This document shows positions 35,216 through 42,271 of a DNA stretch of 48,259 nt, in pieces. The notes under the pieces were generated by a model. It was not told the origin of the DNA. It did not search any database and was given only the letters and a program-made list of their open reading frames with translations. Both the position numbers and the translations under genes were made by a program. This DNA comes from Gammaproteobacteria bacterium (GTDB lineage: Bacteria; Pseudomonadota; Gammaproteobacteria; Enterobacterales; Kangiellaceae), in NCBI GenBank assembly GCA_013373375.1, contig JABXHY010000064.1:1-48259 (forward strand). The letters are read 5' to 3'. Every line of letters starts with the position of its first letter. The first letter of the stretch is position 1.

Positions 35216-35881
35216 TTACTGAGTCTTTTGAGTTGATTGAATTTGATCGATATTTTCGATTGATAAAACTAATGAAGTATCGCATGCCGCACTATAGATG
35301 ATTAAAAACTTAGTCGTGCTTCCTAAAATCTGCCATTGATCTGTCGTACCTTGTGAACAGTTAGGGCGAAGTAATGCCTCATTTTGTGCGATGGAATATA
35401 TTTCGTTATCACCTTGTTTTATGTTATTGACTCGATGCGCAATCAATAGCTCAAGAAAAATTGCAAAATATAGAATTAATGACGCAAAAATAGAAAGTCT
35501 AAAAAGGTTAATTCTTTTCTTAGGGACGATAAAGAATATCTTGATAAGAACGGCATACCATTTTTTTAATTGTTCGGGATGTTTGTTTTGATAGTTTTCA
35601 GACCATTGAGTCGACACAATTATAAATGTAATTAACAACAGAGAGCCAACAAAAGCTGTTGAAGCGTGCGGTTCCTGTAAACCCGCTACTAAAATATCAG
35701 ATATTTCCAGTAGTTTTAGTATAGGGACATCAAAATGGCTGTAATAAAGTACCAAATACAAAACACCGATAAACGCCCATACCAAGTAGCCGAGACTCAG
35801 AATTATGCCAGGGTGATCTTTCAGTTGAATAAGACCATTACCAAAGAAGCGTTGAGTGAAGGTATTAGTCGGGGTATTCAT
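35216..35881 (-). CDS. hypothetical membrane protein
   Basis: 221 aa, not recognised. Three strong hydrophobic segments lie around residues 27-47 (IILSLGYLVWAFIGVLYLVL), 75-92 (STAFVGSLLLITFIIVST) and 125-148 (LSIFASLILYFAIFLELLIA). A soluble C-terminal part of about 70 residues contains two cysteines (PNCSQG, SAACDTS). It is encoded just upstream of the amidase on the same strand and may be co-transcribed. Confidence 0.6.
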   Translation of the reverse strand: MNTPTNTFTQRFFGNGLIQLKDHPGIILSLGYLVWAFIGVLYLVLYYSHFDVPILKLLEISDILVAGLQEPHASTAFVGSLLLITFIIVSTQWSENYQNKHPEQLKKWYAVLIKIFFIVPKKRINLFRLSIFASLILYFAIFLELLIAHRVNNIKQGDNEIYSIAQNEALLRPNCSQGTTDQWQILGSTTKFLIIYSAACDTSLVLSIENIDQIQSTQKTQ

Positions 35882-36199
35882 AAATTTATCTAATCTTTTT
35901 CTGCTGGATTAGTTATGGTGAGTCTAACGATATTGAATAAACTTACGCAAGGGAATAATTTTGAGACGATTTTGCGTTCGAGAGTGCAAAAAGTCGATTA
36001 AAGCACGCTGTTTAACTGTAGGGGACGCATGAGTCGTTAACTATTTGTGCTTATTGTTGCTTTATATACCAATTAGCAATAACTTTACTACACTTAATCT
36101 ATCTGTTGATTATCAGTCGACTCTCCCGAGACCCACTACCGCAATGCCTTTGCTCGGGATAGATTAACTGAAGAATATAAAATAGAGAGAGCAAAATTA
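35882..36199. other. divergent intergenic region with several inverted repeats
   Basis: 318 bases without an ORF, between the unknown membrane protein and the GGDEF gene. Three potential structures are visible. At 35965-35995, GAC..TTTTGC...GCAAAA.GTC. At 36001-36052, AAGCAC...GTGCTT encloses GTTTAAC...GTTAAC. At 36124-36159, TCCCGAG...CTCGGGA has a 22-base loop. No known riboswitch consensus (GEMM-type c-di-GMP included) was recognised. Confidence 0.5.
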
Positions 36200-38095
36200 A
36201 TGAGCCAATGTTTTATGTGTAGGCTGTTACTCTGCACGTTATTGGTAATTATCAACCTGCCGCTGGTCTCTGAAGAGCAAGTTACAGAGTCGCAGTCTCT
36301 GGATAGAGAGGCTTTTGCGCAGCAGATTGGAAACTTTGAACAGAAGTTATCAACAGCTTCTCTCGATGATTTAGATTATTTAGACACGTTACGATCAGTT
36401 GCGCAAAACAACGCTTGGGAAGAGGAAGAAATTCTTATTGCGGCTCACAAAGTTGCCATACTAAGACGGTTTAGTCGTCTTGCTGAGGGTAAGGTTTTCG
36501 CTGATAAATATGCAGATCGAGCAAAAGAGCTGACAGATAAATCAGCTTATATTCAATTTCTCTACAATTTATTATCGGTCAGTGATTCAAATGAAGACCA
36601 AGTCTCATCGGAAAAATATCAAAGTGAATTGCTGGGGCTTAGTGAGACTGAAGATACAGTTGTACAAGCATGGATTTTTTTAAACGTATCGCAGTCACAA
36701 GTGGTTTATCATAATTATCAGCAAGCCCTTAATAACCTGGAAAAGGCGCTTGGACTATTCGAGGATTTACAAAATAACAAAGGCACTTTAGCCAGCCTAA
36801 ATTCTATTGCGGTTATTTACAGTCGATTAAACCAGGCAATAAAGGCAATTGATTACTATGAGCAAGCATTAAAAGTCGCAGAAAAATCCGGCGATGAATT
36901 TAGTAAGTCGATCCTGTTGTTTAATATCGGCGAAGCCTATTTTAATTTGAAAGAATATAATGAGGCGATCCCTTATCTTGAAACGGCCCTTACATTAAGT
37001 GAATCTTTTGAGGATGAAATTGGTATTGCGTACATTAGAAAAACGTTAGCCAGTATCGAACTCAGTAAAGGCAATTTTGATGAAGCTTACCTGCAAATAA
37101 GCGAAGCTATTAGACTGTTTAAAAAACTTAAAATGTCAACTATGGCACTCTACTCGAGCGTTACCATGCTCGAAGTACTGACAAAAGCGAATCGACTAGC
37201 TGAAGCAGACGTTATTTTGAAAGAGTTGGCTGATCCTGCGAGTAAACGAACTGAACCACCATTTTTGATTGGTTATTATAAATATACCTATCAAATTAAA
37301 AAGAAATTAGGTGACTATGAAGCTGCTTTGACAGCACTGGAAGAGCAAACGAATTTAAAAGAGCAACAGTTTGAAAACGAGAAGCAACAGTCAATCGACG
37401 AATTAATGATTAAGTTCGATAGCAAGCGCAAAGAAAATGAAAACCGAATTCTTATGCAAGAAAATGAAATTAATGAATTGAAACTTAAAAAGCAAAAGAA
37501 GGAGAATACAATTTGGCTATTGAGCTTTATTTTTGCAGCAACTGCCGGTGTCATTATTGTTGTTATTTTAATTAATCAAGTGAAAAATCGAAATCGCTTT
37601 CGTCGTTTGGCGCTCCGCGATGAGCTAACCAAGGCTCCCAATCGAAGAGCTATTTTAGAACGAGCCAAAACTCATTTTGAGCGATTTAGAGAGGACCATT
37701 ACAGCTTAACCATTGCTATTCTCGACATTGATAATTTTAAACAATTTAATGATAAGTACGGACATGATATTGGAGATGAAGTGCTTAAAGTTATGGCTCA
37801 GGCTTGCCATTCAACACTTAGAAGTCAGGATTCTTACGGACGTTATGGCGGTGAAGAGTGGTTACTGGTAATGGTTGACGCCAAATTACACGACATTCAG
37901 TCAGTATTTGAAAGGCTGTCAAATTTTCTTCGGCAAGCTAATGTACAAGGTTTACCAAACGATATTGTTATAACGTTCAGTCTCGGAGCTGCACAAGCTA
38001 AGTTAGAGGATAAAGATCTTCAAGCAGTTATCAAGCGTGCTGATGAAAAGTTATATCAGGCGAAAGAGCAGGGGCGAAATCAATTCGTTGTTTAG
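36200..38095 (+). CDS. TPR-repeat membrane diguanylate cyclase (GGDEF variant)
   Basis: 631 aa. Signal peptide (residues 1 to about 25), a periplasmic region with several TPR-like helical repeats (about 130-400; e.g. ASLNSIAVIYSRLNQAIKAI, SILLFNIGEAYFNLKEYNEA), a coiled coil rich in Glu/Lys, one membrane helix (about 438-460), and a C-terminal GGDEF domain. The domain has ELTKAPNRRA, LDIDNFKQFNDKYGHDIGDE and GGEEW at residue 550. Glu at the third position is allowed in active enzymes, but Trp replaces the usual Phe. An RxxD I-site (RSQD) lies five residues before, so feedback inhibition or c-di-GMP binding is plausible. Confidence 0.9.
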   Translation: MSQCFMCRLLLCTLLVIINLPLVSEEQVTESQSLDREAFAQQIGNFEQKLSTASLDDLDYLDTLRSVAQNNAWEEEEILIAAHKVAILRRFSRLAEGKVFADKYADRAKELTDKSAYIQFLYNLLSVSDSNEDQVSSEKYQSELLGLSETEDTVVQAWIFLNVSQSQVVYHNYQQALNNLEKALGLFEDLQNNKGTLASLNSIAVIYSRLNQAIKAIDYYEQALKVAEKSGDEFSKSILLFNIGEAYFNLKEYNEAIPYLETALTLSESFEDEIGIAYIRKTLASIELSKGNFDEAYLQISEAIRLFKKLKMSTMALYSSVTMLEVLTKANRLAEADVILKELADPASKRTEPPFLIGYYKYTYQIKKKLGDYEAALTALEEQTNLKEQQFENEKQQSIDELMIKFDSKRKENENRILMQENEINELKLKKQKKENTIWLLSFIFAATAGVIIVVILINQVKNRNRFRRLALRDELTKAPNRRAILERAKTHFERFREDHYSLTIAILDIDNFKQFNDKYGHDIGDEVLKVMAQACHSTLRSQDSYGRYGGEEWLLVMVDAKLHDIQSVFERLSNFLRQANVQGLPNDIVITFSLGAAQAKLEDKDLQAVIKRADEKLYQAKEQGRNQFVV

Positions 38096-38120
38096 TTATT
38101 AATTTACACATAGCGCAAAT

Positions 38121-38153
38121 AAAAAAGCTCTTAGTTTCCTAAGAGCTTTTTTT
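38121..38153. terminator. bidirectional rho-independent terminator
   Basis: AAAAAAGCTCTTAG-TTTC-CTAAGAGCTTTTTTT: an 8-bp GC-containing core stem flanked by A and T runs, so it works on both strands. It separates the convergent GGDEF and E2 genes. Confidence 0.95.
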
Positions 38154-38171
38154 GTTAAATTAACAAACGGA

Positions 38172-39914
38172 CTATTGTGCTTTTGCTAAATCTTCCATTA
38201 TGGCTGCAAGGAAGCGCGCTGCTTCACCACCTGTACAAGCTCGGTGGTCAAATGTTAACGATAAAGGAAGCATTTTTTGATTTACAATGCCTTTGTCGGT
38301 TAATTGAAGCTCGTTTCTAAAACGGCCGGTACCTAAAATCGCTACCTGAGGAGGCGAGACAACTGGCGTTCCATAACGACCTGCAATTGAACCAAAGTTC
38401 GATAGAGTTATCGTCGCATCAGCTAGATCATTTGGCTTAATGCCTTTGTTACTGATCTTATCACGCAGCTCTTGAACTTTTGTTCGTGATTCACCCATGC
38501 TCATTTGATCGGCATTGTGTACCACAGGCACATATAGTCCATCTGGTGTATCGACAGCGATACCAACATTTACGTTTGGATGTAATAAACGCTCCATATT
38601 CTCGCCATCAAACCAAGCGTTTAACGCAGGCTCGACTCTTGATGCAAAACAAAGCGCTCGGATATAACGAGCTAAAGAGTCGGTTCCTTTTGGCCACGCA
38701 CTGATATTTACATCTTCAACTAAAGTGGTTGGAACCACGGTAGCGTGAGAGTGCGCCATGCCCTGAGCCATAGCTCGTCTAACACCACGAACCGCTTGTG
38801 GCTCGCGGGTAACTGAAACAGTCGGTAAACGGTTTCCACTGCTTGTTTTTGCTTGACTGGATGGAGCAGATGCTGACTGGCTTGCTGCGTTCGAAACGCC
38901 GCCTTTGGAGGCTTGCTCAACGTCAGCTTTGGTAACTGTGCCTTTGCGACCAGATGCTGAACATTGGCCTAAGTCGACACCAAGTCGACGCGCCAGTGCA
39001 CGAACGGCTGGTGAGGCTTTGTAACTCAATGGATTGTTTGTGTCAGTACCCACACTTGGCTGTCCGGCTGAAACCGAAGCGGTTGCTGTTTGTCCTGATT
39101 TAGCCGCGTTTTTCACATCATTTTGAGTGATTGCGCCATCTTTTCCAGTGCCTTTTACCTGAGTCAAATCGACTTTTAATTTTCTAGCAAGTGCTTTAAC
39201 TATCGAGTTCGCGGTTTCTGCAACCACTGTGTTACCGACTTCTACTGCACCAACGACAGTGCCTGCATCGGCTGAGCTTTCTTCTTTGGTTTCTGAACTT
39301 GATTCGTCAGATGCTGACTCGGCAGATCCGCCTTGACCACCAAATGATACCAAAGGAGAACCAACTTGAATTACGTCTCCTGGCTGACCATGCAACTTTG
39401 CGATAGTGCCTGCAAAAGGAGAGGGGACTTCAACCACAGCTTTTGCGGTTTCCATTTCCACCATTGGTTGATCGACGGTAACGGTATCACCTTCGCTAAC
39501 TAACCAACGAACGACTTCCGCATCAGGCAAGCCTTCACCAAGGTCAGGAAGCTTAAATACTTCGCCAGTGCCACCAGATGTTGCAGGAGCCGGTTTTTTA
39601 GCTGCGGGCTTCTTTGCTGCTGGCTCTGCTTGTGCAGGTTTGCTATCAGAAGCTTCTGCTTTTGCACTCGAAGAGCTGCCATCGCCATCAAATTCTACTA
39701 ACGCCGAGCCTACCTGAATAACGTCACCAGGTTGACCGTGAAGCTTGGTTATTTTGCCTGCAAAAGGAGAAGGAACTTCAACTACCGCTTTAGCCGTTTC
39801 CATTTCAACCATAGGTTGGTCAACGGAAACGGTATCGCCTTCTTTTACCAGCCAGCGAACTACTTCTGCGTCTGGCAAGCCTTCGCCTAAGTCGGGTAGG
39901 TTGAATATGTTCAT
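38172..39914 (-). CDS. 2-oxo-acid dehydrogenase E2, dihydrolipoamide acyltransferase with two lipoyl and two E3-binding domains
   Basis: Core acyltransferase of a pyruvate or branched-chain 2-oxo-acid dehydrogenase complex, 580 aa. Lipoyl domain 1 (residues 1-76, Lys42 in EMETAKAVVEV), an Ala/Pro/Lys linker, then lipoyl domain 2 (118-192, Lys158), nearly the same in protein but with many silent differences in DNA. Two peripheral-subunit-binding domains follow (about 234-271 with VKGTGKDGAITQNDV, and 300-336 with CSASGRKGTVTKADV), where one is normal. In the catalytic domain (about 360-580) the active-site motif is DHRACTGGEAARF: Thr replaces the Asp of HRxxDG. The ATG lies in the last bases of the E1 beta gene. 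Confidence 0.93.
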   Translation of the reverse strand: MNIFNLPDLGEGLPDAEVVRWLVKEGDTVSVDQPMVEMETAKAVVEVPSPFAGKITKLHGQPGDVIQVGSALVEFDGDGSSSSAKAEASDSKPAQAEPAAKKPAAKKPAPATSGGTGEVFKLPDLGEGLPDAEVVRWLVSEGDTVTVDQPMVEMETAKAVVEVPSPFAGTIAKLHGQPGDVIQVGSPLVSFGGQGGSAESASDESSSETKEESSADAGTVVGAVEVGNTVVAETANSIVKALARKLKVDLTQVKGTGKDGAITQNDVKNAAKSGQTATASVSAGQPSVGTDTNNPLSYKASPAVRALARRLGVDLGQCSASGRKGTVTKADVEQASKGGVSNAASQSASAPSSQAKTSSGNRLPTVSVTREPQAVRGVRRAMAQGMAHSHATVVPTTLVEDVNISAWPKGTDSLARYIRALCFASRVEPALNAWFDGENMERLLHPNVNVGIAVDTPDGLYVPVVHNADQMSMGESRTKVQELRDKISNKGIKPNDLADATITLSNFGSIAGRYGTPVVSPPQVAILGTGRFRNELQLTDKGIVNQKMLPLSLTFDHRACTGGEAARFLAAIMEDLAKAQ

Positions 39915-40891
39915 TTGTACTCCACCGTTTTTCTGACTTCTTCTAAAATGCGGTCAACTGTTGGCATGTACTGCTTCTCCAATCGGTAATAAGGCATGAC
40001 TGTATCATAACCAGAGACGCGACCAATCGGAGCAAGTAAATTAAAAATACCTTTTTCAGCAATTTCTGCTGCTATTTCGGACCCTAGACTACCGGCTTTT
40101 GGCGCTTCCTGAACGATAACCGCTCGGCCGGTTTTTTCAACGGATTCCAAAATGGTATCAATATCGAGAGGACTTACCGTAGCGACATCAATCACTTCAC
40201 AACTGATACCTTCGGCTGCTAATTTCTCAGCTGCTATATTGGTTTCGTGAAGCATAGCACCCCAACTGATTAGCGTAACGTCAGTACCTTCGCGATCAAC
40301 AAAACAGCAACCAATTGGATAATCTTCTCCGGTATCTTCCACTTCGTGTTTTACAATTCGGTAAACACGTTTTGGTTCAAGGAAGATAACTGGGTCAGGA
40401 TCGCGAATTGCTGCAAGCATTAATCCATAAGCTCGAGATGGGTTTGAAGGGATAACCACTTTCAACCCAGGAATGTGAGCGAACAAAGCTTCTGTGCTTT
40501 CTGAGTGATGTTCTGGAGCATGAATGCCACCACCGAAGGGTGCTCGAATTACCATTGGTAAGGTGATTCGACCTCGAGTGCGGTGACGCATTCGAGCCAT
40601 GTGACAAACAATTTGATCAAACGCTGGGAAAATGAATCCCATAAATTGGATTTCAGAAATTGGCTTTATACCTTGTGCGGCCATGCCAATGGAAACACCC
40701 GCAATCATAGATTCTGCAAGCGGTGTATCAATAACACGCTCTTTGCCAAATTTTGCTTGTAAACCATCAGTAGCACGGAAAACACCACCATTGGTTCCTA
40801 CGTCTTCACCGAGTGCGACAACGCTTTCATCGGCTCCCATTTCGTAAGCCATCGCCATATTCACGGCTTCAATTAAAGTAATCGCAGGCAT
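39911..40891 (-). CDS. 2-oxo-acid dehydrogenase E1 component, beta subunit
   Basis: Pairs with E1 alpha to decarboxylate a 2-oxo acid with thiamine diphosphate; 326 aa. MAYEMGADESVVALGEDVGT, ESMIAGVSIGMAAQGIKPIS, HHSESTEALFAHIPGLKVVI and GRAVIVQEAPKAGSLGSEIA are typical of PdhB/BkdB beta subunits. The sequence does not settle pyruvate versus branched-chain substrates. It overlaps E2 by four bases and follows E1 alpha by two. Confidence 0.94.
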   Translation of the reverse strand: MPAITLIEAVNMAMAYEMGADESVVALGEDVGTNGGVFRATDGLQAKFGKERVIDTPLAESMIAGVSIGMAAQGIKPISEIQFMGFIFPAFDQIVCHMARMRHRTRGRITLPMVIRAPFGGGIHAPEHHSESTEALFAHIPGLKVVIPSNPSRAYGLMLAAIRDPDPVIFLEPKRVYRIVKHEVEDTGEDYPIGCCFVDREGTDVTLISWGAMLHETNIAAEKLAAEGISCEVIDVATVSPLDIDTILESVEKTGRAVIVQEAPKAGSLGSEIAAEIAEKGIFNLLAPIGRVSGYDTVMPYYRLEKQYMPTVDRILEEVRKTVEYK

Positions 40892-40893
40892 GA

Positions 40894-41976
40894 CTAGGCT
40901 CCTTTATTCTTTGCAACGTTAATTGCGTATTCTCTTTGCTCCATCGTTCGAGCAGGGAGTTCTTCATAGAGATAATCGAACATCGCTTCCGGTGCTTGCG
41001 GAGCAGTATTAACGTAGTTATCGACGGCTTGCTGAACTTCTGCTGCTAATTCAGCTTGCATTTTCTCTTCGTCTTTTTTCGACCACTGTTTGTTGGCTTC
41101 AAGATATTTTCTTAAACGTAGAATGGGCTCTTCTTCCCAACCCTTATCCAGTTCACCTTCCGGGCGATAACGTCTTGCATCATCAGCGGTGGTGTGGTCA
41201 CACAGACGTAAAGAAACACATTCGATTAAAGTCGGGCCTTTGCCAGCGCGAGCTTTTTCAAATGCTTTTTCTGAGGCTTCGCGAACAGCGATAATATCGT
41301 TACCATCAACCTGAACACATTCAATGCCCGCAGCAATTGCTTTTTGTGCATAAGTTTCACAAGCGGTTTGAATTTCTGACGGAACTGAAATCGCCCATTG
41401 ATTGTTATTGATAAAAAACACAACGCCAAGGTTCCAAATACCAGCAACGTTTATGGCTTCGTAAAAATCACCTTCAGACGTTCCGCCTTCACCTATTTCT
41501 GTTGCAACGCAGCGCTTTTCACCTTTCAATTGCATGGCTTTGGCAACACCAGCAGCATGCAAAAGTTGTGTTGCAATGGGGACCGCAATCGGAAAATCTT
41601 CTCGAGCGTTTTGGTAATCTGAGCCACGTTCATCGCCGCCCCAATATAGAAGGACTTCTTCCATGGTGACGCCGTGTTCAATCATGGCTGCTTGTCCGCG
41701 ATAGTAGGGCACAAGCACGTCTTCTTTGTTTAATGCAGAACCAAAACCAACGCCAATGGCTTCCTGGCCCAACGCCGCAGGGTAAGTACCCATCTTTCCG
41801 GTGCGTTGAAGAGCGTAGGCTTTGGTATCAAGAGTTCGGATTCGGTTCATTGACCGATATAGGGTCTTCAATGTTTTGAAGTCGGTAGCGAGCTTAGGTA
41901 ATTTTTTGCTTACCGGTTTGCCATCTTTATCGATGTATTGAGTGTACTTAATGTCAAACTTTGCAACCGTGGTCAC
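40894..41976 (-). CDS. 2-oxo-acid dehydrogenase E1 component, alpha subunit
   Basis: Thiamine diphosphate-binding subunit, 360 aa. RTGKMGTYPAALGQEAIGVG and VPYYRGQAA precede the cofactor motif GEGGTSEGDFYEAINVAG...NNN, with Glu replacing Asp of the usual GDG; the phosphorylation-loop region reads DHTTADDARRYRP. The frame is open to 42150, but I use GTG 41976, because AAAGGAGGT lies 6 bases before it and the residues further upstream are unlike any E1. First gene of an E1 alpha-E1 beta-E2 operon. The E3 (lipoamide dehydrogenase) is not encoded here. Confidence 0.92.
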   Translation of the reverse strand: MTTVAKFDIKYTQYIDKDGKPVSKKLPKLATDFKTLKTLYRSMNRIRTLDTKAYALQRTGKMGTYPAALGQEAIGVGFGSALNKEDVLVPYYRGQAAMIEHGVTMEEVLLYWGGDERGSDYQNAREDFPIAVPIATQLLHAAGVAKAMQLKGEKRCVATEIGEGGTSEGDFYEAINVAGIWNLGVVFFINNNQWAISVPSEIQTACETYAQKAIAAGIECVQVDGNDIIAVREASEKAFEKARAGKGPTLIECVSLRLCDHTTADDARRYRPEGELDKGWEEEPILRLRKYLEANKQWSKKDEEKMQAELAAEVQQAVDNYVNTAPQAPEAMFDYLYEELPARTMEQREYAINVAKNKGA

Positions 41977-42164
41977 AGTCAACCTCCTTTCGAGGCAGTC
42001 GGAACTCCGACTGAATCTATAGTCAATTATCACGCGGCGCCGATCATAAGGATCTTGAGGCAATTTGTATAGCTCAAAAGAGCAAAACACTTTGTTAAAT
42101 GAGTAAAAATTAGTCAGTTTTATTGAATTTTCGCCTCCTTTTCGCAACAAATCAGACCAGTGCG

Positions 42165-42192
42165 ACTCTAAACCGGTTCAGTTAACTAGAGT
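42165..42192. promoter_or_regulatory. inverted repeat in the E1 alpha/pepN divergent region, possible operator
   Basis: ACTCTA and TAGAGT (42165-42170, 42187-42192) enclose AACCGGTT and GTTAAC, both self-complementary. It is the only dyad cluster noticed in the roughly 295-base gap between the E1 alpha start and the pepN start. No regulator is identified. Confidence 0.3.
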
Positions 42193-42271
42193 TTTGCTTT
42201 AACATGATTAGCCAAGTTTGACGTAAAACAATTAAACAATTTGCCATTCATTAACCATTAATTAGGTGACC

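Noticed and set aside
36001-36199. c-di-GMP (GEMM) riboswitch before the GGDEF gene
   Set aside because: Hairpins are present but the GEMM core sequence and tetraloop-receptor pattern are not.
41977-42150. N-terminal extension of E1 alpha to 42150
   Set aside because: The extra residues are unlike any E1 subunit, and a near-perfect AAAGGAGGT precedes the GTG at 41976.
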